Assembly (NCBI GenBank): GCA_963755755.1
Contig: CAVWLJ010000018.1
Span: 131,891 to 195,890 of the forward strand
DNA: 64,000 nt
Direction of reading: 5' to 3'
Origin: DATKNA01 sp963755755
Lineage (GTDB): Bacteria; Actinomycetota; Actinomycetes; Actinomycetales; Kineosporiaceae
This document shows, piece by piece, positions 1 to 9,098 of the stretch (positions within the stretch are counted from its first letter, which is position 1; every line of letters starts with the position of its first letter). The notes beneath the pieces were generated by a model. The model searched no databases, was not told where the DNA came from, and was given only the letters and a program-made list of their open reading frames with translations. Made by a program: the position numbers and the translations under genes.

Positions 1-219
1 CTCGTCGTCAGCCAGTTCACGCTCTACGCCGACACCCGCAAGGGTCGCCGGCCGTCGTGGAGCGCCGCGGCCCCGGGCCCGGTCGCGCAGCCGCTCGTCG
101 ACGCCTTCGCCGCCGCGCTGCGGGACGCCGGGCTGGAGGTGGCGACGGGCCGCTTCGGCGCGGACATGGCCGTCGAGCTGGTGAACGACGGCCCCGTCAC
201 GCTGATCCTCGAGGCGTGA
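1..219 (+). CDS. dtd: D-aminoacyl-tRNA deacylase, C-terminal part
   Basis: Cut by the window edge; about 72 residues remain. The fragment opens with SQFTLYAD and ends with NDGPVTLILEA. These are the two hallmark motifs of the DTD family: the SQxT motif and the glycine/cis-proline motif NxGPVT. The enzyme hydrolyses D-aminoacyl-tRNAs in the cytosol and so proofreads chirality in translation. A convergent gene follows after 38 bases. Identification is firm; nothing can be said of its start. Confidence 0.9.
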   Translation, partial: LVVSQFTLYADTRKGRRPSWSAAAPGPVAQPLVDAFAAALRDAGLEVATGRFGADMAVELVNDGPVTLILEA

Positions 220-257
220 CGAGGACGCCGGCGCGACGGACCGAGCGCAGATCCGGC

Positions 258-1060
258 TCACCGGGGGCGCACGGCGTCCCAGCCGACGGTGACCTCGCCC
301 AGGCGCCACCGCGAGGGGCGGTCGAGCACCGGCCACCCGGCGTCCCGCACCGTCTCCACCGTCGCGATCCACCGCTGCCGGACGCCGAAGGTGCCCCGCG
401 GCGCCTGCCGGGCCCAGGCGTCGTCGAGCGCCGCCAGGAAGGCGTGCACGCGCTCGCCCGGGCACGTTCCGGTGGATCAGCGCCTTGGGCAGCCGCTCCG
501 CGACGTCCGACGGGCGCTCGAGGCCCGCCAGCCGCACCGACAGGGTCAGCGACACCGGGCCCGTCGGCGTCCAGCGCGACCCACGCCGCCCGGCGACCCA
601 ACTCGTCGCAGGTGCCGTCGACGAGCAGCCCGTCCGGCGCGAGCCGCGCCGAGCATCGCGCCCAGGCCGGCGCCACCTCGCGCCTCGCCGTACTGCCGCA
701 GCACGTTGAACGCCCGGACCAGCGACCGGACGGCGTCCACCGGGCACGCGGCAGCTCGAAGCCGCCGCGGACGAAGCCCAGCCCCGGGCCCGCCAGCGGC
801 TCGGCGGCCGCCACCCGCGCCGGGTCGATCTCGATGCCGACGACCTCGACGTCCGCGCCGCACGGCGCGCAGCCGGTCCCGCAGCTCCAGGGCCGTCACC
901 CCGCTCGCGCCGTAGCCGAGGTCGACGACGAGCGGATCGGCGGCCCGCCGCAGCCGCCGACGCCTGCGGTCCGGCGAGCCAGCGGTCGACCCGGCGCAGC
1001 CGGTTCGGGTTCGTCGTGCCCCGGGTCACCACGCCGAGGGGCGGCGCTGCGGCGGGTCAC
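258..1060 (-). CDS. Class I SAM-dependent methyltransferase, frameshifted
   Basis: Pieces in different frames join into one protein of about 265 residues. It starts at a GTG with an N-terminal TNPNRLRRVDRWL stretch, then LVVDLGYGASG (SAM-binding motif I), then VEVVGIEIDPARV (acidic motif II). A central DAVRSLVRAFNVLRQYGEA follows, and it ends with RWRLGEVTVGWDAV. This is the layout of small actinobacterial Rossmann methyltransferases; substrate unknown. At least three frame changes occur (near 955, 880 and between 450 and 600). Because neighbouring essential genes show similar single-base shifts, sequence error is more likely than decay. Confidence 0.6.
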
Positions 1061-1228
1061 CGGCCCGAGCGTAGGGCTCGGCTGGCGGGGGTGCTCCGGG
1101 CGCGGTTAGCGTCGTCCGTCGGGGACGGAGCACGACGGGGTGGAGGAGCACAGGGACTACCGGCGGGCACGCCGGGGTTGACGCACGGCGGTGCGGGACG
1201 GACCCGCCCCCGACGGAGAGGACGACGC

Positions 1229-2567
1229 ATGCGCCGCGAGCAGAGCCGGCAGCCTCGACGGATCGCCATGCTCTCGGTCCACACCTCCCCGCTCGAGCAG
1301 CCCGGCACCGGCGACGCGGGCGGCATGAACGTCTACGTCGCGGAGACGGCGCGGCGGCTCGCGGAGCGCGGCACCGAGGTCGAGATCTTCACCCGGGCGA
1401 CCTCCGGCAGCTCCCTGGGCACCCGCGAGCTGGCACCCGGCGTCCGCGTCCGGCACGTCGTGGCCGGACCGCTGGAAGGGCTCTCCAAGAACGACCTGCC
1501 CGGGCAGCTGTGCGCCTTCGCCTCCGGCGTCCTGCGCGTCGAGGCCCACCACGACCCGGGCTGGTACGACCTCGTGCACTCGCACTACTGGCTGTCGGGT
1601 CAGGTCGGCTGGCTGACCGCCGACCGGTGGCACGTGCCGCTGGTGCACAGCATGCACACCATGGCCAAGGTCAAGAACCTCACGCTCGCCGACGGCGACA
1701 CGCCCGAGCCGAAGGGGCGGGTCATCGGCGAGGAGCAGGTCGTCGACGCCGCCGACCGCCTCGTCGCGAACACCGCGGACGAGGCGCGCGAACTCGTCGA
1801 CCTCTACGCCGCCGACCCGTGCCGGGTCAGCGTGGTGCCGCCGGGCGTCGACCTCGAGATCTTCGACCCGCGTGCCCGCGGCGGGCGGCAGGGCGCCCGG
1901 CGGCGGCTGGGCCTGACGCCGTGCGGCGAGGTCCTGCTCTTCGTGGGCCGGATCCAGCCGCTCAAGGCCCCGGACGTGCTGGTCCGCGCCGCCGCCGAGC
2001 TCATCGGCGTCGACCCGGCCCGGCGCGAGCGGCTGACCGTCGTCGTCCTCGGCGGTCCCAGCGGCAGCGGGCTGGAGAAGCCCCGCGCGCTCCAGGAGCT
2101 CGCCGCCGCGCTCGGCGTCGCGGACGTCGTCCGCTTCCACCCGCCGGTCGGCCGCACCGAGCTCGCCGACTGGTACCGCGCGGCGGACGTCGTCGTCGTG
2201 CCGTCGCACAGCGAGTCCTTCGGACTGGTCGCGGTCGAGGCCCAGGCCTGCGGGACGCCGGTGGTCGCGGCGCGCGTCGGCGGCCTGCCCACCGCCGTGA
2301 CGGACGGCGTCACCGGCCTGCTCGTCGACGGCCACGACCCGCGCGACTGGGCCGGCGTCCTCGGCGGGCTCCTCGACGAGCCGCTGCGCGTCCGGCGGAT
2401 GGGCGCGGCCGCCGCCATCGGCGCCCGCCGGTTCGGCTGGGACGCCACCGTCGACGCCCTCCTCGAGCGTCTACGCCGGCGCTCTGGCCGAGCGGTTCCC
2501 GCGCTCGCCCGCGCTGCGGCCCGACCCGGTGCCGCTGCCGGTCGGCAACCTGGCGGTCGCGCCGTGA
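1229..2567 (+). CDS. mshA: D-inositol-3-phosphate glycosyltransferase (mycothiol biosynthesis step 1)
   Basis: A GT4-family (GT-B fold) enzyme that joins UDP-GlcNAc to 1L-inositol-1-phosphate, the committed step of mycothiol synthesis. The N-terminal domain has MLSVHTSPLEQPG and GGMNVYVAETARRLAERG. The C-terminal nucleotide-sugar domain has FVGRIQPLKAPD and SHSESFGLVAVEAQACG, the conserved E-x7-E signature. ATG was chosen because GGAGAG lies about 9 bases upstream and the N-terminus matches the family; an in-frame extension further upstream has no similarity. A one-base insertion near 2468 shifts the last 30 codons. In the corrected frame the protein ends PLPVGNLAVAP, about 445 residues. Confidence 0.92.
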
Positions 2568-3063
2568 CCGCACGGCCCGGAGCAGGTCGCCGGCGTCGTC
2601 CGGGCGTGGCTCGAGGAGTCGGGCCTGGAGTGGGAGCGTGGCGCGCGGCCCGGGCGAGTTCGTCGTCCAGCTGCCCGGCGAGGCCAAGCTCCGGACCACC
2701 GTCAGCCTGCTCGTCGGCGACCAGGGGCTGTCGGCCTCGGCCTTCGTCGTCCGGCACCCGGACGAGAACCACGAGGCGTTCTACCGCTGGCTGCTCGCCC
2801 GCAACAGCCGGCTGCCCGGCATCGCCTTCGCCCTGGACCGGCTCGGCGACGTCTACCTCGTCGGGCGGGTGCCGGTGGAGGGGGTGACGACCGAGACGGT
2901 CGACCGGCTGCTCGGCGCGATCCTCTCGGTGGCGGACTCCTCGTTCAACGAGCTGCTGACGCTCGGCTTCCTGGAGTCGATGAAGCGGGAGTGGAAGTGG
3001 CGGGTCGAGCGGGGGGAGTCGACGCGCAACCTCGAGGCGTTCCGGGGTCTGCTGGAGAACTAG
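2564..3063 (+). CDS. YbjN-domain protein
   Basis: A protein of about 165 residues of the YbjN/T3SS-chaperone-like fold, as found next to mshA in mycobacteria (Rv0487 type). Its GTG overlaps the mshA stop (GTGA), so the two are translationally coupled. The readable core is LRTTVSLLVGDQGLSASAF, then DENHEAFYRWLLARN, then SFNELLTLGFLESM. Function is unknown; other actinobacterial YbjN proteins are considered chaperone-like or regulatory. Two small frame changes near 2580 and 2655 disturb the N-terminus. Confidence 0.75.
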
Positions 3064-3073
3064 CCTGGCGCGC

Positions 3074-3817
3074 ATGACCTACACCCTGGTGCTGCTCCGG
3101 CACGGCGAGAGCGACTGGAACGCGAAGAACCTCTTCACGGGCTGGGTCGACGTCCCGCTCTCGGAGAAGGGGCGCGTCGAGGCCGAGGACGGCGGCCGCC
3201 TGCTCGCCGATGCCGGCCTGCTGCCCGACATCGTGCACACCTCCGTGCTGCGTCGGGCGATCACGACCGCCAACCTCGCGCTCGACGTGGCCGACCGGCA
3301 CTGGATCCCGGTCAAGCGGTCGTGGCGGCTCAACGAGCGCCACTACGGGGCGCTGCAGGGCAAGAACAAGAAGCAGACGCTCGAGCAGTTCGGCGAGGAG
3401 CAGTTCATGCTCTGGCGCCGCTCCTACGACGTGCCGCCGCCGCCGCTGGAGGACGGCAGCGAGTACTCCCAGGTCGGCGACCCGCGCTACGCCGATCTCG
3501 GTCACCTTCTGCCCCGCACCGAGTGCCTCAAGGACGTCGTCGCCCGGATGCTGCCCTACTGGGAGGCGGAGATCGTGCCCGACCTGCGTGCGGGCCGGAC
3601 GGTGCTCGTCGCGGCGCACGGCAACTCGCTGCGCGCGCTGGTCAAGCACCTGGACGGCATCGGGGACGCCGAGATCGCCGGGCTGAACATCCCGACCGGG
3701 ATCCCGCTGCTGTACCGGCTCGACGAGGACCTGACGCCGACGGTCCCGGGCGGCACGTACCTCGACCCGGACGCGGCGGCCACCGCCGCCGCCGCCGTGG
3801 CGAACCAGGGCCGCTGA
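3074..3817 (+). CDS. gpmA: 2,3-bisphosphoglycerate-dependent phosphoglycerate mutase
   Basis: Interconverts 3- and 2-phosphoglycerate in glycolysis and gluconeogenesis. At 247 residues it has the usual length. LLRHGESDWN near residue 7 carries the phosphorylated histidine. LNERHYGALQGKNK is the classic substrate loop, and VLVAAHGNSLRALVKHL holds the second catalytic histidine. It starts 10 bases after the YbjN stop and ends 18 bases before convergent phoU. The mshA-ybjN-gpm-phoU/senX3-regX3 order is the conserved mycobacterial one. Confidence 0.97.
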   Translation: MTYTLVLLRHGESDWNAKNLFTGWVDVPLSEKGRVEAEDGGRLLADAGLLPDIVHTSVLRRAITTANLALDVADRHWIPVKRSWRLNERHYGALQGKNKKQTLEQFGEEQFMLWRRSYDVPPPPLEDGSEYSQVGDPRYADLGHLLPRTECLKDVVARMLPYWEAEIVPDLRAGRTVLVAAHGNSLRALVKHLDGIGDAEIAGLNIPTGIPLLYRLDEDLTPTVPGGTYLDPDAAATAAAAVANQGR

Positions 3818-3835
3818 CCGGCGCGCGAAGGGCGG

Positions 3836-4517
3836 TCAGCGGGAGCGGGCCTCGCCCAGGCCGTGCTCGCGGGCGCTCTGGCGCTGACCCGTCACGAGGA
3901 ACGTCACGCGCTGCGCGACGGAGACCGCGTGGTCGGCGAACCGCTCGTAGTAGCGCCCGCACAGGGTGACGTCCACGGCGGTCTCGATGCCGTGCTCCCA
4001 CTCGTCGTCGAGGAGCACCGCGAAGAGCTCGCGGTGCAGGGAGTCCATGACGTCGTCGTCGGTCTCGAGCTCGCCGGCGACGGCGAGGTCGCGGCTGGCG
4101 ATGACGCTGCCGGTCTTGGCCACGATCCGCTCGGCGACCTGACCCATCTGGAGGATGGTCGCGCGCAGCTCCGCGGGGATCGCCGACTCCGGGTAGCGCA
4201 TCCGGGCCAGCTTGGCGACGTGGCGTGCGAGGTCGCCCATCCGCTCCAGGTCCGCGCTCATCCGCAGGCCGGTGACGATGACCCGCAGGTCGGTGGCCAC
4301 CGGCGCCTGCCGGGCGAGCAGCGCCAGGGAACGCTCCTCGAGGTCCACCTGCAGCGCGTCGATCGGCCTCGTCCGCCCCGATCACGCTCTCCGCGAGGGC
4401 GAGGTCGGCGTCCAGCAGGGCCGTGGTGGCCCTCCCGACCGCCGAGCCGACCCGCCGCGTCATCTCGACCAGGAGGTCGGAGAGGGCGTCGAGCTCCTCG
4501 TGGAACTGCTCGCGCAT
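3836..4517 (-). CDS. phoU: Phosphate transport regulator PhoU
   Basis: A helical protein made of two PhoU repeats that dampens PstSCAB and the SenX3/RegX3 phosphate response. It begins MREQFHEELDALSDLLVEM and contains RRVGSAVGRATTALLDADLA. After one inserted base near 4362 it continues in the next frame with the second repeat (TDLRVIVTGLRMSADLERMG) and YYERFADHAVSVAQRV. Corrected length is about 226 residues, normal for the family. It is divergent from the senX3 kinase gene across a 173-base control region. Confidence 0.93.
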
Positions 4518-4590
4518 GGCAACCCTTCCTCGTGGAACCCGAGGCCGCCCCGCATGCCGCCGGGGGGCCGCACGAACCGTGTCAGCGCCC

Positions 4591-4619
4591 CGTGAACGAC
4601 ATCGGCATTCCAGGTGAAC
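4591..4619 (-). promoter_or_regulatory. Candidate PHO box (RegX3/PhoP-type)
   Basis: Between phoU and senX3, read on the minus strand, GTTCACC and GTTCACG lie exactly 22 bases apart, two turns of the 11-base unit on which actinobacterial PhoP/RegX3 sites are built. The middle unit is degenerate. The position suits autoregulation of senX3-regX3 and phoU. Inference from pattern and place only. Confidence 0.4.
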
Positions 4620-4690
4620 TCCGTGCGAAGCCCTCCGCGGGAAGGTCACCGGCTCCCGGAATCCTGGGTGGCGCAGCCTACTCTGGCGAC

Positions 4691-5923
4691 GTGAGCCCGT
4701 CCTGGACGTCGGTACTCGCGGGGTTCGTCGGCGTGGTCGTCGGCGCCCTCGCGGTCCTGGCGTTCCGCGCGAGCGAGCGGGAGCGGCTGGCCTCCCTCGA
4801 CCAGCCGGACCCCGAGCTGCCGCCGGGGGTCAACGGCGTCCTCGGGGTGCTGCGCTCGGCCGCCGTCGTCCTGGACGCCGGCGACGGGGTGGTGAAGGCG
4901 ACGCCGGCCGCCTACGCGTTCGGGCTGGTCCGCGGCCACGACCTGGCGCACCCCGAGCTGCGCGAGCTGGTCGCCGAGGTCCGCCGGCTCGGCCTGGTCC
5001 GCGAGCAGGAGCTCGAGCTGGCCCGCGGCCCGCTCGGCCGCGCCAAGATCTTCGTCTACGCCCGGGTCGCGCCCCTCGGGGACGACCTCGTCCTCGTGCT
5101 CGTCGACGACCGGACCGAGGCCCGCCGGGTCGAGGAGATCCGCCGGGACTTCGTCGCGAACGTCAGCCACGAGCTCAAGACCCCGATCGGCGCGCTGCGG
5201 CTGCTCGCCGAGGCGGTCTCGGACGCCGCGGAGGACCCGGACGCCGTCCGGCACTTCGCCGCCCGGATGGAGCGTGAGGCGGTCCGGCTGACCACGCTCG
5301 TGCAGGAGATCATCGACCTCTCCCGCCTGCAGGTGGCCGACGCGCTGCACGAACCCGAACCGGTCTCCGTCGACGACGTGGTCGCGGACGCCGTCGACCG
5401 GGTCTCCCTGGCCGCCCAGCGCAAGCGCATCGAGGTCGGCGTCGGCGGTGACCACGGGGCGGTCGTCTACGGCGACCACAACCTGCTCGTCACCGCCGTC
5501 CGGAACCTCGTGGACAACGCCATCGCGTACTCGCCGGACGCCACCCGCGTGCAGGTCTCGGTCCGCCGGCAGGGCGGCCTGGTCGAGCTCAGCGTCAGTG
5601 ACCAGGGCCTGGGCATCGCGTCGGACGAGATCGACCGGATCTTCGAGCGGTTCTACCGCGTCGACCCCGCGCGTTCGCGCGCCACCGGAGGGACCGGACT
5701 GGGCCTCTCCATCGTCAAGCACGTCGCCGCCAACCACGGGGGAGAGGTGACGGTCTGGAGCGTGGAGGGGGAGGGCTCCACCTTCACGCTCCGGCTGCCC
5801 GACTCGGCGCAGCGGCTCCGCCCGTCCGGCTCCCGTGCCGCACCGGCGGTGACCGGCTCCACGACCCCGACCGTCCAGTTCGCGGCCGAACAGGTCCAGA
5901 CCCAGAAGGAGAGCACTGCGTGA
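4691..5923 (+). CDS. senX3: Sensor histidine kinase SenX3
   Basis: Membrane sensor for phosphate limitation; about 410 residues. One N-terminal hydrophobic segment (residues about 6-24) is followed by a PAS-like region. The dimerisation/phosphoacceptor box is FVANVSHELKTPIGAL with His160, and the HATPase domain shows NLVDNAIAYSP (N box), VSDQGLGIASDEIDRIFERF and GTGLGLSIVKHVAANHGG. GTG is taken as start because the TM segment directly follows. Its stop overlaps the regX3 start (GTGA). The C-terminal tail of about 40 residues is low complexity. Confidence 0.95.
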   Translation: MSPSWTSVLAGFVGVVVGALAVLAFRASERERLASLDQPDPELPPGVNGVLGVLRSAAVVLDAGDGVVKATPAAYAFGLVRGHDLAHPELRELVAEVRRLGLVREQELELARGPLGRAKIFVYARVAPLGDDLVLVLVDDRTEARRVEEIRRDFVANVSHELKTPIGALRLLAEAVSDAAEDPDAVRHFAARMEREAVRLTTLVQEIIDLSRLQVADALHEPEPVSVDDVVADAVDRVSLAAQRKRIEVGVGGDHGAVVYGDHNLLVTAVRNLVDNAIAYSPDATRVQVSVRRQGGLVELSVSDQGLGIASDEIDRIFERFYRVDPARSRATGGTGLGLSIVKHVAANHGGEVTVWSVEGEGSTFTLRLPDSAQRLRPSGSRAAPAVTGSTTPTVQFAAEQVQTQKESTA

Positions 5924-6600
5924 CCCGCATCCTCGTCGTCGAGGACGAAGACTCGTTCAGCGACCCGCTGTCCTACCTGCTACGGCGGGAGGGGTACGAC
6001 GTGGCCGTGGCCGACGACGGCAGCGAGGCCCTCGACGAGTTCGACCGCAACGGCGCCGATCTCGTCCTCCTCGACCTCATGCTGCCCGGCCTGCCCGGCA
6101 CCGAGGTGTGCCGCCAGCTGCGTGCGCGCAGCAACGTCCCCGTCATCATGCTGACCGCGAAGGACAGCGAGATCGACAAGGTGGTCGGCCTGGAGCTCGG
6201 CGCGGACGACTACGTCACCAAGCCGTACTCCTCGCGCGAGCTCGTCGCCCGGGTCCGCGCGGTGCTGCGCCGCGGTGCCGAGCCGGAGGCGCTGGTGCCG
6301 TCGACCGTCGAGGCCGGTCCGGTGCGGATGGACGTCGAGCGGCACGTGGTCACGGTCAACAACCAGGTCGTGCCGATGCCGCTCAAGGAGTTCGAGCTGC
6401 TGGAGATCCTGCTGCGCAACGCCGGCCGGGTGCTCACCCGGATGCAGCTCATCGACCGGGTCTGGGGCTCTGACTACGTCGGTGACACCAAGACCCTCGA
6501 CGTCCACGTGAAGCGGCTGCGCAGCAAGATCGAGCCGGACCCGGCGCAGCCCAAGCACCTCGTGACCGTCCGGGGTCTCGGCTACAAGTTCGAGGCCTGA
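5920..6600 (+). CDS. regX3: Response regulator RegX3
   Basis: OmpR/PhoB-family regulator, 226 residues, partner of SenX3. The receiver domain has the acidic pair VVEDED, phosphoacceptor Asp52 in LVLLDLMLPGLPG, the Thr in VIMLTAKD and Lys in DDYVTKPYSSREL. The winged helix contains FELLEILLRNAGRVLTR and DTKTLDVHVKRLRSKIEPD. It controls phosphate-starvation genes in actinobacteria, and a PHO-like repeat upstream of senX3 suggests autoregulation. Start overlaps the senX3 stop by 4 bases. Confidence 0.97.
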   Translation: MTRILVVEDEDSFSDPLSYLLRREGYDVAVADDGSEALDEFDRNGADLVLLDLMLPGLPGTEVCRQLRARSNVPVIMLTAKDSEIDKVVGLELGADDYVTKPYSSRELVARVRAVLRRGAEPEALVPSTVEAGPVRMDVERHVVTVNNQVVPMPLKEFELLEILLRNAGRVLTRMQLIDRVWGSDYVGDTKTLDVHVKRLRSKIEPDPAQPKHLVTVRGLGYKFEA

Positions 6601-6643
6601 CGGCTCGTGCCGGTGGCCGGGGTGTGCACGGCCACCGACGGAC

Positions 6644-7402
6644 TCAGCCCGGGCTCTGGCTGGCGCGGCTGCTGGACGTCCCGGTGGGCGTCTGCCGGGC
6701 GGCCCCCGACGGGTTCGGCGAGGTGCTGGGCGAACCGGTGGGCGTCAGCGTCGCGGACGGGGAGGACGTCGCCGACGCGGTCGGCGTGAGGCTCGCGTAG
6801 TACTCCAGGGGCGGGAAGATCGGCACGTTGAAGCTGGTCCCGCCCAGCGAGGAGGTCCGGGCCAGCAAGGTCACGAACGACCCCGAAGGCATCGGCACCT
6901 TGGGCACCTGGAACCAGACGGACGGGCCCGCGGCCGGCTGCGCGCCGCCCGCCCCGGTGCTCGACGGACTCGCCGTGCCGCTGAGCCCGGCGGGGTTGCC
7001 GAGCTGCACGGTCTGGCCCGCTTGGACCGGCACGGAGGTGGTCCCCAGCGACTGCTGCTGCCCGTCGCTGCCCGTGTAGGCGAGCTGCAGTTCCACCGTG
7101 GCCGGCTGCCCGGTGTCGTTCGAGATCCCGCCCACCACGACGCCGGGCGCGTTGGCACCCTGGCTGACGACGAGGAAGTTGCGCAGCTTGATGCCGCCGT
7201 TGCCCGACCAGCTGCCGTCGCCCTCGGTCACCTGCTCGCCGCCGATCTGCCCGTTGGTGCCCTCACCGACGGGGAACGGGGTGGCGATGGTGGCCGGGTT
7301 GGTCGCGGAGCACCCGGCGAGGGCCAGGGCGACGCCGACGGCGGCGAGGCCGGTCCGCAGCGACGCCCTCCGGAGGTGCAGGACGCGACGGCTGGGGTTC
7401 AC
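6644..7402 (-). CDS. Putative secreted lipoprotein
   Basis: About 252 residues. The N-terminus is basic, then a hydrophobic stretch ending in a lipobox LALAGC with the modifiable Cys near residue 31. The mature part has TVELQLAYTGSDGQQQSLG, suggesting a beta-sandwich, and a Ser/Thr/Pro-rich C-terminal tail. GTG was chosen as start because it places the signal peptide correctly; a longer in-frame opening upstream is not signal-like. Similar lipoproteins occur near regX3/carD in Pseudonocardiaceae; role unknown. Confidence 0.75.
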   Translation of the reverse strand: MNPSRRVLHLRRASLRTGLAAVGVALALAGCSATNPATIATPFPVGEGTNGQIGGEQVTEGDGSWSGNGGIKLRNFLVVSQGANAPGVVVGGISNDTGQPATVELQLAYTGSDGQQQSLGTTSVPVQAGQTVQLGNPAGLSGTASPSSTGAGGAQPAAGPSVWFQVPKVPMPSGSFVTLLARTSSLGGTSFNVPIFPPLEYYASLTPTASATSSPSATLTPTGSPSTSPNPSGAARQTPTGTSSSRASQSPG

Positions 7403-7748
7403 GACGGGGCCCTCCTGCTGCTGTGGGCGGCTGGGCGCCGGCCCGGACCGGTCTGCGCGGCTCCACCACAGGGGTGGAGCGGCCGGTCGTGGACCGGCGG
7501 CTGGCAGCCTACCGGCTGACCGGCTCCCGGCCCCTCGGGCCGCCGGGAACGCCGGGTCCGCCCGCCCGCAGGCACCTCCAGCCCGGACGACGGGGGGAGG
7601 CGAACGCGCGCGAAGCACGGCCCAGGGGCCGATGTCAAGGGCCACGCGCCCGGCCTCATGCCTTCTGACCTGCGCAAACGGGATCAGCCGCCGATGACCT
7701 CGCCGCCGTTGCGTGCTATCCTCGATGAGGGAAAGGGGATAAGACCAC
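7403..7748 (+). promoter_or_regulatory. Control region upstream of carD
   Basis: A 346-base gap between the divergent lipoprotein and carD. Near the carD end TATCCT (7717-7722) follows TGC and could be an extended -10 element, with a weak ATGACC about 18 bases before it. An AAGGGG Shine-Dalgarno lies about 9 bases before the carD ATG. I see no gene in the rest. Confidence 0.4.
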
Positions 7749-8231
7749 ATGGCTTTCACGGTCGGCGAGACGGTTGTGTACCCCCATCACGGGGCCGCAC
7801 TCATCGAGGAGATCAAGACTCGGATCATCAAAGGTGAGGAACGCCAGTATCTGGTGCTGAAGGTAGCCCAAGGGGACCTCACGATCGAGGTACCGGCCCA
7901 GAACGTCGACCTCGTGGGTGTCCGCGACGTCGTGGGCCAGGAGGGTCTCGACCGGGTCTTCCAGGTTCTTCGGGCTCCGTACGCGGAGGAGCCGACGAAC
8001 TGGTCCCGCCGCTACAAGGCCAACCTCGAGAAGCTCGCCTCCGGCGACGTGATCAAGGTTGCCGAGGTCGTTCGCGACCTGTGGCGCCGCGATCAGGACC
8101 GAGGGCTGTCGGCGGGCGAGAAGCGGATGCTTGCGAAGGCACGGCAGATCCTCGTCTCCGAGCTCGCGCTGGCCGAGCACACCAACGAGGACAAGGCCGA
8201 GGCGCTGCTCGACGAGGTCCTCGCCTCCTGA
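7749..8231 (+). CDS. carD: RNA polymerase-binding transcription factor CarD
   Basis: 160 residues, full length. The N-terminal Tudor-like domain (FTVGETVVYPHHGAALIEEI) binds the RNA polymerase beta subunit. The C-terminal helical domain (YAEEPTNWSRRYKANLEKL to the end) holds the conserved Trp that wedges into the upstream edge of the -10 element. CarD stabilises open complexes, notably at rRNA promoters, and is essential in mycobacteria. It is followed by a strong terminator. Confidence 0.97.
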   Translation: MAFTVGETVVYPHHGAALIEEIKTRIIKGEERQYLVLKVAQGDLTIEVPAQNVDLVGVRDVVGQEGLDRVFQVLRAPYAEEPTNWSRRYKANLEKLASGDVIKVAEVVRDLWRRDQDRGLSAGEKRMLAKARQILVSELALAEHTNEDKAEALLDEVLAS

Positions 8232-8250
8232 GATCCGTCCATACGTGCAT

Positions 8251-8285
8251 CGTGCCCGCCGCCCCACTCAGGGGCGGCGGGCACG
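8251..8285 (+). terminator. Rho-independent-like hairpin after carD
   Basis: A perfect 15-bp stem (CGTGCCCGCCGCCCC and its complement) with loop ACTCA, 20 bases after the carD stop. There is no U tract, as is common in actinobacteria. Confidence 0.75.
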
Positions 8286-8313
8286 TGCGTCTGCGGCGCG
8301 ACATGATCGAGGC

Positions 8314-9050
8314 GTGACCTCCGCCGCTCTCGCGATCGTCCCGGTCGACATGGACGACCGCTCGGCTCCGCTCGGTTGCGCCGCCCTGCGCCGGCTGCGG
8401 GGTCGTCCGCTCGTGGCGTGGGCGCGTCGACGCGCTCACGTCGTCGGGCGTCGTGCCGCTCACGCTCGTCGCCGTGCCCCCGGCGCTGCAGCAGGCGGTC
8501 GCCGAGGTGCTGCCCGGGGAGACGGCCGACGTCGAGGTCCTCCCGGTGCAGGCGAACGGTCCCGGGCTGCGGGTGCGCGCCGCTCTCGGCGAGCCCCGAG
8601 GGACGCGGGGCCGACGCCCCGGGAGCAGGACGTCGTCGTCGTGCACGACCCCTTGCATCCGCTGTCGTCGGCGGCTGCTGGTCCGCGACGTCGTCGACGC
8701 TCTCGTGCACACCGCCGGCTGTGCCGCGCAGCGCGCCCGCGCGCCCCGTGACGGACACGCTCAAGTGGGTCGACGAGGACGAGGTCGTGCGCGAGACCGT
8801 CGACCGCGAGGGCTACCGGATGATCTACAGCCCGCAGGCCTACCGGCGAGCCGCCCTGGCCGACGCGCTGGCCTCCGCCCCGGAGCACGCGCTGCGCGCA
8901 CCAGGCGGGGATGTCCTCCCGCGCCTGGTGCAGGCCCGGGGCGGCGCCGTCACGCTGGTGCCCTTCCGCGGCGAGGGCCTGCGCATCGCCGGCGAGGACG
9001 ACCTCGTGCTCGTCGAGGCGCTCCTCCACGCCCAGGCCCTCGGTCACTGA
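8314..9050 (+). CDS. IspD-like cytidylyltransferase paralogue, frameshifted
   Basis: Pieces in three frames form a protein of about 240 residues starting at GTG with LAIVPVDMDD. They include VPLTLVAVPPALQQAVAEVL, DVVVVHDPLHPLSS, VTDTLKWVDEDEVVRETVD and IYSPQAYRRAALADAL. This follows the IspD order (VHDxARPL, DTxK, TPQxF), but the glycine-rich CTP loop is absent and the HDAARP motif reads HDPLHP. It sits where mycobacteria have ispD, collinear between carD and ispF. Either a diverged non-catalytic paralogue or a new nucleotidyltransferase. Confidence 0.55.
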
Positions 9051-9098
9051 CCGAGTAGGACGCCTCGGACCTCGCGGAGCGGCGTCACCGGCGTCGGG

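Noticed and set aside
1157..2335. Long open frame on the minus strand across mshA (about 390 codons)
   Set aside because: It mirrors the codon structure of mshA in GC-rich DNA, has no ribosome site or family motif, and mshA on the plus strand is certain.
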